Shown: positions 16,775 to 25,423, counted from the first letter of the stretch. The stretch is DNA of 64,000 bases from DATAZK01 sp963731205 (GCA_963731205.1 CAVSUJ010000001.1:1178001-1242000); one strand, 5' to 3'. Notes: a model not told the origin generated them from the sequence alone. Program-made: numbers and translations.

Positions 16775-17970
16775 CAGGCGCGCCCGGCGGGCACGGGCAG
16801 ATCGAGCAGCTCGAACATGTTGGCCGACATGATGCGCTCGACGTCGGCGCGGGGCAGATCGTCGAGCTGGTCAGCGAACGCCAGCGGCTTGTCCAGGCCC
16901 TCCGGGTGCGGGAAGTCGGAGCCGAAGCAGACCCGATCCGCACCCATCAGCTCGATGAGACCGTGCAGCGAGTCCTCCCAGAACGGGTTGATCCACACGT
17001 TGCGCTTGAAGACCTCGACCGGATGCTCGGCGAAGGCGTTGGGCATCTTCTTGTAGGCGAACGCGAGGTTCTTCACCAGATTGGCCACCCAGCTGCCGCC
17101 GTTCTCGACGCTGATCAGCCGCACTCCTGGGAAGCGGTTCAGCATGCCGTGGCAGACGGCTGACGCGAGCGCGTCCTGGATCGTGCGGCCGCCATCGGCC
17201 ACCTGAGCAAAGGGGTTGGGCTTGAACGAGACGTACTCGCCGCTGACCCCCTCCCAGGTGTTGAGGTACTCCTGGTAGCCGCTGTCGGACGCGTGCATCA
17301 CGACCAGCACGCCCGCCTCCTGCACCCGTGCCCAGAACGGGTCGAACTCCTCCAGGAACGGCGACCGCAAGCCGCGCAGCCCGCTCACCGGAGCCGGCCG
17401 CAGCAGCACCGCCTTGGCCCCGCGCTCGAGCGCCAACTCCAGCTCGGCGATGCCCTTGTCGATGAGGCACGGGTTGACGATCGGGGTGCTGAAGATGCGG
17501 CCGGCGTAGTTGTAGGACCACTGCTCGTACAGCCACTCGTTGAACGCCCGGAGGGCGATCTGGGTCAGCTCGGGATCATCACGCAGCCGCTCCTCGATCA
17601 GGCTGGCGAGGGTCGGGATCATCAGGCAGGCCGTCACGCCCTGCTCGTCGAGCAGCTCCAACCGCGCGGCCGGCTCGCGGAAAGCCGGGATCGAGCGCAT
17701 CGGCTTGCCGGTGAAGTCACGCAGCGTCTTGCCCTCGGGATTGTTGCCCGCATAGAAGTCCATGTGGGCACCCGGCGGCGCGACGACCTCGAACGTCGGG
17801 TTGGGGATGAACTCCGTCAGGACGTTGCGCACGACCAGCTTCTTGCGGCCGTTCATCTCCACGAAGCGGAACAGGTGGCGATGCGCGTCCGGTAGATGGC
17901 GGGTGAACGCATCCTCGGTCTCGTAGAGGTGGTTGTCGGCATCGAAGACCGGGAAATCCAGCGTCGTCAC
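16774..17970 (-). CDS. Amidohydrolase family (ACMSD-like TIM-barrel) metal-dependent hydrolase/decarboxylase
   Basis: A 398-residue protein of the amidohydrolase-2 group, which includes ACMSD-type decarboxylases and hydrolases. Metal-site elements: VFDADNHLYE at the N-terminus, VVMHASDSGY (about 225) with the first barrel histidine, SVENGGSW, and FGSDFPHPEG (about 355) with the late aspartate. The residue before the first histidine is Asn (DxDNH rather than HxH), a variation seen in this subgroup. Start is GTG 17970. Head-to-head with a paralogue at 18048 across 77 bp that contains a 17-bp palindrome. Confidence 0.83.
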   Translation of the reverse strand: MTTLDFPVFDADNHLYETEDAFTRHLPDAHRHLFRFVEMNGRKKLVVRNVLTEFIPNPTFEVVAPPGAHMDFYAGNNPEGKTLRDFTGKPMRSIPAFREPAARLELLDEQGVTACLMIPTLASLIEERLRDDPELTQIALRAFNEWLYEQWSYNYAGRIFSTPIVNPCLIDKGIAELELALERGAKAVLLRPAPVSGLRGLRSPFLEEFDPFWARVQEAGVLVVMHASDSGYQEYLNTWEGVSGEYVSFKPNPFAQVADGGRTIQDALASAVCHGMLNRFPGVRLISVENGGSWVANLVKNLAFAYKKMPNAFAEHPVEVFKRNVWINPFWEDSLHGLIELMGADRVCFGSDFPHPEGLDKPLAFADQLDDLPRADVERIMSANMFELLDLPVPAGRA

Positions 17971-18010
17971 CTTGCAGTTGTAGCACCCCCGCCAAGGCCG
18001 GACAACGCCA

Positions 18011-18027
18011 CTTTCCGAATCCGAAAG
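18011..18027. promoter_or_regulatory. 17-bp palindrome between paralogous amidohydrolase genes
   Basis: CTTTCCGAATCCGAAAG is symmetric at 7 of 8 base pairs around its central A. It lies 21 bp before the plus-strand start (18048) and 41 bp before the minus-strand start (17970), a position suited to a repressor acting on both genes. No second exact copy was seen in the window. Confidence 0.5.
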
Positions 18028-18047
18028 GGTGCCTGTACTCTGCGGCG

Positions 18048-19220
18048 ATGGAGCTCGGATTCCAGGCCATCGACGCGGACAATCACTACTACGAGACGAT
18101 CGACGCGTTCACCAGGCATCTCGATCCGAAATTCCGCCAGCGCGGCGTGCAAGTCGTGCAGTCCGGCAAGCGCTACCAGCTGCTGATGGGTGAGCGGGTC
18201 AACCGCTTCATCCCCAACCCGACGTTCAACCCGATCATCGTGCCGGGCTGCCTCGACGTGATGTTTCGCGGCCAGGTCCCCGAAGGCGTTGATCCGCGCA
18301 CCCTCATGGAAGTCGAGCCGCTGCGCCCGGAGTACCAGGATCACGATGTTCGCGCCGAGGTCGCCCAGCAGCAGGGGCTGGAATCGGTACTGCTCTTCCC
18401 CACCCTCGGCTGCGGGGTCGAGGAGGGCCTGAAGGACGACATCGCCGCGACGATGGCCAGCCTCTCGGCGTTCAACCGCTGGCTCGAGGAGGACTGGGGC
18501 TTCGACTACCGCGGCAAGCTGATCGCCGCGCCCATGCTTTCCCTCGCCGATCCACAAGCGGCCCTGGACGAGCTCAACAGCCTGATCGAGCGGGGCGCCC
18601 GCATCGTTCACGTCAGGCCGGCGCCGGTCCCGGGCGAGCACGGCAGCTCACGCTCGCTGGGACACCGCAGCCATGACCCGGTGTGGGCGCGCCTCGCCGA
18701 AGCGTCGGTCCCGGTGGCATTTCACCTGGGCGACAGCGGCTACAACGCGCTCACGTCAGCCTGGGGCGGAAGCGCGACCTTCGAGGGCTTCGGCAACACC
18801 AACATCCTCAGCCGCATCCTGGTCTCCGACCGGGCGATCCACGACACCGTCGCCTCGCTCGTCATCGACGGCGTCTTCGCCCGCCATCCGGCCCTTCGCG
18901 TCGCCAGCATCGAAAACGGCTCCGACTGGGTGAAGCTGCTCGTGAAACGGCTGCGCAAGCAGGCCAACCAGACTCCCTGGGCGTTCAGCGAGGATCCCCG
19001 CGAGACGCTTCGGCGCCACGTCTGGGTCACCCCCTACTACGAGGAGGATCTGGCGGCGCTGGCCGAGGTCATCGGCGTGGAGCGGATCCTCTTCGGCTCC
19101 GACTGGCCACACGGCGAGGGGCTCGCCGAACCGACCGACTTCGCCAAGGAGCTCGACGGCTTCAGCACGGCAGAGGTGCGCAGGATCATGCGCGACAACA
19201 GCCTGGAACTGCTGGGTTAA
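18048..19220 (+). CDS. Amidohydrolase family (ACMSD-like TIM-barrel) protein
   Basis: A 390-residue paralogue of the divergent amidohydrolase. The matching motifs are AIDADNHYYE, VAFHLGDSGY (about 225), SIENGSDWVKLLVKRL and FGSDWPHGEG (about 355). The two proteins are alike along most of their length, so they likely arose by duplication and inversion. They may act on related substrates or as a hetero-oligomer, which is inference. ATG 18048 has no good ribosome site; TGTACT 8 bp upstream could be a -10 box of a leaderless message. Its TAA stop and that of the convergent acyl-CoA dehydrogenase share the four bases TTAA. Confidence 0.83.
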   Translation: MELGFQAIDADNHYYETIDAFTRHLDPKFRQRGVQVVQSGKRYQLLMGERVNRFIPNPTFNPIIVPGCLDVMFRGQVPEGVDPRTLMEVEPLRPEYQDHDVRAEVAQQQGLESVLLFPTLGCGVEEGLKDDIAATMASLSAFNRWLEEDWGFDYRGKLIAAPMLSLADPQAALDELNSLIERGARIVHVRPAPVPGEHGSSRSLGHRSHDPVWARLAEASVPVAFHLGDSGYNALTSAWGGSATFEGFGNTNILSRILVSDRAIHDTVASLVIDGVFARHPALRVASIENGSDWVKLLVKRLRKQANQTPWAFSEDPRETLRRHVWVTPYYEEDLAALAEVIGVERILFGSDWPHGEGLAEPTDFAKELDGFSTAEVRRIMRDNSLELLG

Positions 19221-20491
19221 CGCGAGCCGGAGGCCGCGGGCCCACGAGGGACGTCGCGAAAAGCCTCGCTGTCGGCGCGGCGCTCGCGGGGCATCCCGAG
19301 CAGCCGCTCGCTGATGACGTTGCGCGCCATCTCGGTGGTGCCGCCGCCGATGCACGCCGCCTGGCGCACCACGTAGCCGAGCGCCACCTGGGCGTCGGTG
19401 CGGTGGGCGGGATCCCAGGCGACAGCCGTCTCGCCGGCCAGCTCGAACGCGATACTGGCCCGCCGGGTGGTCGCCATCCCGCTGAACAGCCGCAATATTG
19501 CCGCGGCGTGGTGTGAGAGGGCTCCGTCGGCCATCTTGCGCGTCACCGAATGCACCAGCGCCGAGCGCACCAGCCCGAGGACGCGTGCCTCGCCGATGAG
19601 CTCCTGCGTGCGTGGCTCGTCCCAGGTGCCCCGCTCGCGGGCCAGAGCCGCCATGACGCCTGCCTCGTACGGTCCCTCGGTCGACTGGTTGCCCTGTCCG
19701 GTCACGTACATCGAGCCGCCCGCGATGGTGCGCTCGTGATACAGCCAGCGGGTCACCACGTCCCAGCCGGCGTCGACGTCACCGATCCGGTCGGCGTCGG
19801 AGACCACCACGTCAGTGAGGAACTCCTGGCAGAACTCGCGTGAGCCGTTGACCAGTTCGATGCGCCGCACCTCGATCCCCGGCGTCGACATCGGGAAAGA
19901 GAAAACCGTGAGCCCGCGGTGCTTTTCGGCGTCCCAGTTGGTACGCGCCAGGCAGATCGCCCAGTCTCCGTACCAGCCCGCCGTCGTCCAGATCTTGGAC
20001 CCGTTGAGCACCCACTGATCGCCTTCACGGGTGGCGGTCGTCACCGCGCTGGCCGCGTCGGAACCGCTGCCCGGCTCGGAGAGGAACTGGATCCAGATCT
20101 CCTCGCCGCGCAGCATCGCTGGGATGTGGCGCAGCTTCTGCTCCTCGGTGCCGAACTCGAGCAGCAGCGCCATCGCCGGGATGAACGTCGACGCCTGGAT
20201 CTCGGCCGGGTAGTCGTAGCCGCGGAGCTCGCGGTTGAAGGCCGCCTGGTGTGCCGGCGTCAGCCCCTGTCCGCCGTACTCGGGCGGCACGCAGATCCCC
20301 GCGAACCCGCCTTCGAAAAGCCGGCGCTGCAGATCCCGGCAGGTCTGGATGCGGGCCAGGTCCTCCGCGTCGCTACTGCCGGTCGCCGTCAGGAAGAACT
20401 GGGCGGCCGCCGGATCAGCAGCGGGGAGATTGTCCGGCAGCCATGCACGGGCTCGTGCGGCGTATTCCTCGACGGTCGGCAGGACACTCAT
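19217..20491 (-). CDS. Acyl-CoA dehydrogenase (subunit of a probable paired enzyme)
   Basis: A 424-residue flavoprotein of the acyl-CoA dehydrogenase family. It has the N-terminal helical domain, QFLSEPGSGSDAASAVTTA (about 140-158) and WVLNGSKIWTTAGWYGDW in the beta domain, and the C-terminal helical domain ending IGGGTTEMARNVISERLLG. The usual EGT of the flavin/catalytic region is GGT here, as in one partner of the alpha2-beta2 enzymes (FadE28/FadE29 type) of actinobacterial steroid side-chain degradation. The upstream gene is a second, shorter dehydrogenase overlapping by ATGA, which supports a paired enzyme. It would introduce a double bond into an acyl-CoA. Confidence 0.87.
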   Translation of the reverse strand: MSVLPTVEEYAARARAWLPDNLPAADPAAAQFFLTATGSSDAEDLARIQTCRDLQRRLFEGGFAGICVPPEYGGQGLTPAHQAAFNRELRGYDYPAEIQASTFIPAMALLLEFGTEEQKLRHIPAMLRGEEIWIQFLSEPGSGSDAASAVTTATREGDQWVLNGSKIWTTAGWYGDWAICLARTNWDAEKHRGLTVFSFPMSTPGIEVRRIELVNGSREFCQEFLTDVVVSDADRIGDVDAGWDVVTRWLYHERTIAGGSMYVTGQGNQSTEGPYEAGVMAALARERGTWDEPRTQELIGEARVLGLVRSALVHSVTRKMADGALSHHAAAILRLFSGMATTRRASIAFELAGETAVAWDPAHRTDAQVALGYVVRQAACIGGGTTEMARNVISERLLGMPRERRADSEAFRDVPRGPAASGSR

Positions 20492-21600
20492 CGCGGCGCC
20501 CCCGCCGTCTCGATGAGCTCCGCCACACGACGGCTGGCGTGCTCCGGGGTGCCGTACAGCTGGGCGTCGGTGACGGCACGGCGCAGGAAGAGGTGCAGGT
20601 CGTGCTCGAACGTCACCCCGATGCCCCCGTGCAGCTGGATGCAGTCCTGGATCATTTCCGGCCCGTGACGGCCCGCGTACGCCTTCGCGGCAGCGGCCCA
20701 GGTGCTCGCGTCAGCCGCCTGCTCCCCCACCGACCGGGCGGCGCGCGCAGCGACGGCCTCGCACGCCTCCAGGTGCATGCGCAGGTCAGCGACGCGATGC
20801 TTGATCTCCTGGTAGGACGCGAGTGGCCGCCCGAAGGAGTAGCGGTCGAACGTCCAGGCCAGCGTCATCTCGAAGGCCCGCTCCATCGCTCCGGCGATCT
20901 CCCCGGCCTGCAGGACCGCCATCACCTCGAGCAATGCGCCGTCCTGCGCGCCTCCCTGCCCGGGTGTCCCGACCCGGGTCTCGACGGGAACTCTGACGTC
21001 GGTGAACGTCACGCGGTGAAAGCGCCGGGTGAGGTCCAGGCCCTCCAGCCCGGAGAGTGACATTCCGGGCGTGGCCAATGGCACGAGAAACTGGGTTATG
21101 CCCTGCTCCATTTCAGCCGATACGAGCAGGTGATGCGTATCCGCTGCAGCGTCGACGCAGGCCACCGCGCCGTTGAGCACGACATGCTCACCGGCGAGGG
21201 CTGCGTGGACGGCGCCACCCGTCAGGCCGGCCCAGGCGGCAATGGCGGCCCCCGACAGCAGATCCGCCAGGGGACCCTCGCGTTGCTCGATCGATCCCCA
21301 TCGCCCCAAAGCGAGCGCGACCACGTTGCTCCCGAAGAGGGGTCCCGGAGCCGCGTGGCGCCCGAAGTGGTGCGCCACGATGAGCAGATCGAGCAATCCG
21401 TTGCCACTGATCGATCCCCCGCCGCCGGTTTCGGGGACCAGCAACGACGTCCAGCCGAGCTCAGCGCCCCGCTTCCAGATCGCCGGCTCGAACCCCGGGG
21501 CATACCTCATTTCACGGATGCGTTCACTCCCGTAATGGGCTGCCAGGAACTGCGCCGTGGTCGCCTCGAACAGCTGTTGATCTTCCGACAGGGGGAACAT
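20488..21600 (-). CDS. Acyl-CoA dehydrogenase (second subunit of a probable pair)
   Basis: A 370-residue acyl-CoA dehydrogenase relative with a degenerate nucleotide-binding domain. The N-terminal helices (MFPLSEDQQLFEATTAQFLA) and the C-terminal LHGGIGVTFEHDLHLFLRRA are clear, but the central WxxxG flavin segments are poor. Proteins of this shape are the partner of the longer subunit in heteromeric enzymes. ATG 21600 follows GGAGCGCG; ATG 21630 is in frame but lacks a ribosome site. The promoter region holds the best copy of the AACATC palindrome (21626-21639), so the operon is probably regulated with the 13.6 and 14.5 kb genes. Confidence 0.85.
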   Translation of the reverse strand: MFPLSEDQQLFEATTAQFLAAHYGSERIREMRYAPGFEPAIWKRGAELGWTSLLVPETGGGGSISGNGLLDLLIVAHHFGRHAAPGPLFGSNVVALALGRWGSIEQREGPLADLLSGAAIAAWAGLTGGAVHAALAGEHVVLNGAVACVDAAADTHHLLVSAEMEQGITQFLVPLATPGMSLSGLEGLDLTRRFHRVTFTDVRVPVETRVGTPGQGGAQDGALLEVMAVLQAGEIAGAMERAFEMTLAWTFDRYSFGRPLASYQEIKHRVADLRMHLEACEAVAARAARSVGEQAADASTWAAAAKAYAGRHGPEMIQDCIQLHGGIGVTFEHDLHLFLRRAVTDAQLYGTPEHASRRVAELIETAGAPR

Positions 21601-21625
21601 CGCGCTCCGCGGCAGAAGGGCCATA

Positions 21626-21639
21626 AACATCTACATGTT
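21626..21639. promoter_or_regulatory. Palindromic operator candidate (AACATCTACATGTT)
   Basis: AACATCTACATGTT has perfect 5-bp arms (AACAT/ATGTT) and matches AACATCTAGATGTT at 13 of 14 positions. It sits 26 bp upstream of the acyl-CoA dehydrogenase start, where it could block the promoter. cysD starts 113 bp away in the other direction. Confidence 0.5.
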
Positions 21640-21752
21640 AGGCCGAATGGCCGCCTTTGCGAGCGAGTCGGCAGCAAGCGGGTCACAAGAACAGGGAGAA
21701 TGCCGTTTATGAGAAGTAGGCAGGCCACTACCGAAACGCGAACGAGGTTGGG

Positions 21753-22655
21753 ATGAGCACCAGGACCCACTTGCAAAGCCTGGAGTCCGAGAGCATCCAG
21801 ATTCTGCGTGAAGCCGTCTCGGAATCTGAGAAGCCGGTCATGCTCTACTCGGTCGGCAAGGACAGCTCCGTCATGCTCCACCTGGCGCTGAAGGCGTTCT
21901 ATCCGTCCAAGCCCCCGTTCCCGCTGCTGCACGTCGACACGACGTTCAAGTTCCGCGCGATGTATGAGTTCCGCGACAAGTTCGTCGCCGAGAACGATCT
22001 TGATCTGATCGTGTACCAGAACCCGGAGTGCATCCGGCTGGGCATCAACCCGTTCGACCACGGCTCGGCCATGCACACCGACATGTGGAAGACCGAGGGC
22101 CTCAAGCAGGCGCTCGACAAGTACGGCTTCGACCTCGCCTTCGGCGGCGCCCGGCGCGATGAGGAGAAGTCGCGCGCCAAGGAACGGGTCTTCTCGATCC
22201 GCTCGGCGCAGCACCGCTGGGATCCCAAGCAGCAGCGCCCGGAGCTCTGGCGGCTCTACAACGCGCGCAAGGGTCCGGGCGAGAGCGTGCGTGTCTTCCC
22301 GCTGTCCAACTGGACCGAGCTGGACGTCTGGCAGTACATCCACAACCAGAACATCCCGATCGTGCCGCTGTACTACGCGCAGCCGCGGCCCGTCGTGGAG
22401 CGCGACGGCGCGCTGATCATGGTCGACGACGACCGGATGCCGCTCGCCGAGGGCGAGGTCCCCGAGATGCGCAGCGTCCGCTTCCGCACCCTGGGCTGCT
22501 ACCCGCTGACCGGCGCGGTCGAGAGCGATGCCTCGACCCTGACCGGGATCATCCAGGAAATGCTCCTGACCACCTCTTCCGAGCGGCAGGGCCGGGTCAT
22601 CGACCACGACTCGTCCGGCTCGATGGAGAAGAAGAAGCAAGAGGGGTACTTCTGA
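21753..22655 (+). CDS. cysD: Sulfate adenylyltransferase subunit 2 (CysD)
   Basis: A 300-residue ATP-sulfurylase small subunit. It carries the PP-loop of the PAPS-reductase/sulfurylase fold, VMLYSVGKDSSVMLHLAL (about 30-47), with RRDEEKSRAKERVFSIR and NWTELDVWQYI as in CysD proteins. Together with the GTPase encoded next it makes adenosine phosphosulfate from ATP and sulfate in the cytosol. ATG 21753 follows GAGGTTGGG. The stop overlaps the next start by one base (TGATG). No riboswitch was recognised in the 113-bp leader. Confidence 0.96.
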   Translation: MSTRTHLQSLESESIQILREAVSESEKPVMLYSVGKDSSVMLHLALKAFYPSKPPFPLLHVDTTFKFRAMYEFRDKFVAENDLDLIVYQNPECIRLGINPFDHGSAMHTDMWKTEGLKQALDKYGFDLAFGGARRDEEKSRAKERVFSIRSAQHRWDPKQQRPELWRLYNARKGPGESVRVFPLSNWTELDVWQYIHNQNIPIVPLYYAQPRPVVERDGALIMVDDDRMPLAEGEVPEMRSVRFRTLGCYPLTGAVESDASTLTGIIQEMLLTTSSERQGRVIDHDSSGSMEKKKQEGYF

Positions 22656-24556
22656 TGTCCCACGCCGCTGACGAGTTGCTGTCGACCGACATCGACGCCT
22701 ATCTCGAGCGTCATGAGCACAAGTCGTTGCTGCGTTTCATCACCTGCGGCAGCGTCGATGACGGCAAGAGCACGCTGATCGGGCGCCTCCTCTATGACTC
22801 GAAGCTCGTCTTCGAGGACCACCTGGCGGCGCTGGAGTCGGACTCGAAGAAGGTCGGCACCCAGGGCGGCGAGCTCGACTTCGCCCTCCTGGTCGACGGC
22901 CTCGCCGCCGAGCGCGAGCAGGGCATCACCATCGACGTCGCCTACCGCTTCTTCTCCACCGAACGCCGCAAGTTCATCGTCGCCGACACCCCGGGCCATG
23001 AGCAGTACACCCGCAACATGGTCACCGGCGCCTCGACCGCTGACGTCGCTGTCATCCTCATCGACGCCCGCAAAGGCGTGCTGACCCAGACCCGGCGCCA
23101 CAGCTTCCTGGTCTCCCTGCTCGGCATCAAGCACATCCTGCTGGCCATCAACAAGCTCGACCTCGTCGACTACTCGCAAGAGGTGTTCAACCAGATCGAG
23201 GCGGACTACCGCGAGTTCGCCAGAGGCGTCGGCCTCGAGGACATCGTCGCGATCCCGCTGTCGGCGCTGCGCGGCGACAACATCACCGAGCCCAGCCTCA
23301 ACACCCCCTGGTACGACGGCCCGACCCTGATCGGTCATCTGGAGACCGTGCAGGTCGACGACTCCACCCAGGACGGCCCGTTCCGGATGCCCGTGCAGTG
23401 GGTGAACCGGCCCAACCTCGACTTCCGCGGCTTCTCCGGCGAGATCGTCGGCGGCAAGATCAGCGTCGGCGACACCATCCGCGTGATCCCGTCCGGACGC
23501 GAGAGCACCGTCACCCGAATCGTCACTTATGACGGGGACCTCCCCGAGGCGGCAGCCGGCGATTCGGTCACCATCACGCTGGCCGACGAGGTCGACATCA
23601 GCCGCGGCGACGTGCTCGCGGCTGCCTCCTCGCCGCCCGGCGTGGCCGACCAGTTCGAAGCCCACGTGGTGTGGATGAACGACGAGCCCATGCTCGCCGG
23701 ACGCCCGTATCTGCTGAAGCTCGGCACCCGTACCGTCGGCGCGACCCTCGCCCAGCCGAAGTACAAGGTGAACGTCAACACGATGGAACACGCGGCGGCA
23801 AAGACGCTGGAACTGAACGAGATCGGGGTCTGCAACCTCAACCTCAGCCGGCCCATCGCGTTCGACCCGTACAGCGAGAACCGCGACATGGGCGGCTTCG
23901 TCCTGATCGACCGCATCACCAACAACACGGTCGGCGCCGGGCTGCTGCACTTCGCACTGCGCCGCGCTGACAACGTGCACTGGCAGTCGGTCGAGGTCGA
24001 CAAGGCCGCCCGCGCGGAGCAGAAGCATCAGAGCCCGACGGTGCTGTGGTTCACCGGCCTCTCCGGTGCCGGCAAGTCGACGATTGCCAACATCGTGGAG
24101 CGCAAGCTGCACGCACTGGGCAGGCACACGTACTTGCTCGATGGCGACAACCTGCGTCACGGCATCAACAAGGACCTCGGCTTCACCACGGCCGACCGGG
24201 TGGAAAACGTCCGCCGTACCGCCGAAGTCGCCGCGCTCATGGCTGACGCCGGGCTGATCGTTCTCGTCGCGCTCATCTCGCCCTACCGGGCCGAGCGGCG
24301 CCTCGCTCGCGAACTGATCGGCGACGACGCGTTCGTCGAGGTCTTCGTCGACACCCCGCTGATCGACGCGGAAGCCCGTGACCGCAAGGGGTTGTACTCC
24401 AAGGCCCGGCGCGGCGAGCTGCCGAACTTCACCGGTGTCGACGACCCGTACGAGGAACCCGAAGCGCCTGACGTGCACATCCGCACGCCTGATCAGAGCG
24501 CCGAAGAAGCGGCTGACGCCATCATCGAAAGCCTGCTGGCGAGCCAGGAGGACTGA
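22655..24556 (+). CDS. cysNC: Bifunctional sulfate adenylyltransferase subunit 1/APS kinase (CysNC)
   Basis: A 633-residue fusion. The N part (about 1-450) is the CysN GTPase: G1 GSVDDGKSTLIGRLLYDSK, DTPGHEQYTRNM and NKLD, then EF-Tu-like barrels. The C part (about 460-630) is APS kinase: FTGLSGAGKSTIAN, LLDGDNLRHGINKDLGF and YSKARRGELPNFTG. It drives APS formation by GTP hydrolysis and then phosphorylates APS to PAPS. PAPS is used for sulfate reduction and for sulfotransferases such as the one at 31.4-32.6 kb. Full length for the fusion. An inverted repeat just past the stop may terminate transcription. Confidence 0.96.
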   Translation: MSHAADELLSTDIDAYLERHEHKSLLRFITCGSVDDGKSTLIGRLLYDSKLVFEDHLAALESDSKKVGTQGGELDFALLVDGLAAEREQGITIDVAYRFFSTERRKFIVADTPGHEQYTRNMVTGASTADVAVILIDARKGVLTQTRRHSFLVSLLGIKHILLAINKLDLVDYSQEVFNQIEADYREFARGVGLEDIVAIPLSALRGDNITEPSLNTPWYDGPTLIGHLETVQVDDSTQDGPFRMPVQWVNRPNLDFRGFSGEIVGGKISVGDTIRVIPSGRESTVTRIVTYDGDLPEAAAGDSVTITLADEVDISRGDVLAAASSPPGVADQFEAHVVWMNDEPMLAGRPYLLKLGTRTVGATLAQPKYKVNVNTMEHAAAKTLELNEIGVCNLNLSRPIAFDPYSENRDMGGFVLIDRITNNTVGAGLLHFALRRADNVHWQSVEVDKAARAEQKHQSPTVLWFTGLSGAGKSTIANIVERKLHALGRHTYLLDGDNLRHGINKDLGFTTADRVENVRRTAEVAALMADAGLIVLVALISPYRAERRLARELIGDDAFVEVFVDTPLIDAEARDRKGLYSKARRGELPNFTGVDDPYEEPEAPDVHIRTPDQSAEEAADAIIESLLASQED

Positions 24557-24565
24557 CCGCCGTTT

Positions 24566-24597
24566 CGCGTGCGAGGGTCAGCGGGCCTTCGCACGCG
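24566..24597. terminator. Inverted repeat after cysNC, overlapping the TetR 3' end
   Basis: CGCGTGCGA (24566-24574) and TCGCACGCG (24589-24597) form perfect 9-bp arms around a 14-base loop, 9 bp past the cysNC stop. No T-run follows on either strand, so a classical intrinsic terminator is not proved. The convergent TetR gene ends inside the loop. Confidence 0.45.
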
Positions 24598-25399
24598 GGG
24601 CGCGGCTGGTGGGCTCTTTGGTGAGCTGGCGCAAGATCGAGCGACCATCACCACCCGTGAGGTGAAGGTCGTCATCGACCTTCTGGTGCCACTCGCGGGG
24701 CAGCACCGCTCCCAACCCGCCGAGCGAAAACAGCGACAGGTCAACGACATTCGGCAGTTCGAGGCCGAGATCATTGCCTAGCGTGACCGACGTGTTGTAG
24801 GAGTTGCGCAGCGAGCAGACGAAGTATGTGGCGCTCTCGATGCCGGTGTCGGCGTCGACGCCGGGGAGCTGACCCGCCGCCACGGCGTCGTCGATCAGGC
24901 CGCGGAAGAACACCGTGACCGGCTCCTGCGCGGAGGCCACGAGGGCCGGACGCGCCTGGCTCAGCTGAAGCCGAAGATGAGACAGCCCACGGTCGACGCC
25001 TGAGCCGTGCATGGCCGGCATGCGCGCCGACGCCATGATGCCGCCGGCAAGCCGTTCCAGCGGATCCTCGAACGACTTGACCGCCGCCGTGATCAGCCGC
25101 GCGTAGGTGCGCATGGCCTCCTCGTAGACGGCCAGCAGCAGATCGTCCTTGCTCGAGAAGTACTGATACAGCGTGCGCAGCGACTGGCCCGCCTCGTCAG
25201 CGACCTCCTGAACGGTGAGCGACTCGCCATTGGTGCGGTCGAGCACCTTCGCTGCTGCGCGGATCAGCCGCGCACCCCGATCGATCGAGCGGCGCTTGGC
25301 GTCATCGAGCGACCGGTCGACCACCCGGCGCTGCCAGCCGGCCACCTCAGCCACCGTGCTGCCAGCGCCACCATCAGCGATCGCCACCGGCTCGCTCAT
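24578..25399 (-). CDS. TetR-family transcriptional regulator
   Basis: A 273-residue regulator. The N-terminal region (about 35-95) is a TetR helix-turn-helix: RGARLIRAAAKVL, SLTVQEVADEAGQSLRTLYQ and FSSKDDLLLAVYEEAM. The C-terminal ligand domain is longer than usual and ends in a basic tail (PTSRAPRAKAR). A glycine-rich stretch of about 30 residues precedes the DNA-binding domain. ATG 25399 is chosen; a TTG 42 bp upstream is in frame but adds no family sequence. Inverted repeats at 25408-25423 may be its own operator. Its effector is likely an acyl-CoA or lipid given the neighbours, which is inference. Confidence 0.87.
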   Translation of the reverse strand: MSEPVAIADGGAGSTVAEVAGWQRRVVDRSLDDAKRRSIDRGARLIRAAAKVLDRTNGESLTVQEVADEAGQSLRTLYQYFSSKDDLLLAVYEEAMRTYARLITAAVKSFEDPLERLAGGIMASARMPAMHGSGVDRGLSHLRLQLSQARPALVASAQEPVTVFFRGLIDDAVAAGQLPGVDADTGIESATYFVCSLRNSYNTSVTLGNDLGLELPNVVDLSLFSLGGLGAVLPREWHQKVDDDLHLTGGDGRSILRQLTKEPTSRAPRAKAR

Positions 25400-25407
25400 T
25401 GCACGGA

Positions 25408-25423
25408 TGCTACCGGAATAGCA
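25408..25423. promoter_or_regulatory. Inverted repeat upstream of the TetR gene
   Basis: TGCTA and TAGCA flank CCGGAA, giving perfect 5-bp arms, 9 bp upstream of the TetR start codon. A looser element, CTTCCGCAATCGGCAAG (25433-25449), lies just behind and resembles the 18011 palindrome. Either could be an autoregulatory operator. Confidence 0.35.

Noticed and set aside
21640..21752. Riboswitch (SAM or similar) upstream of cysD.
   Set aside because: No conserved aptamer core could be recognised in the 113-bp leader.
22499..24478. Open frame of 659 codons antisense to cysNC.
   Set aside because: Low-complexity Val/Asp/Arg-rich sequence created by codon bias of the real gene; no start signal or family.
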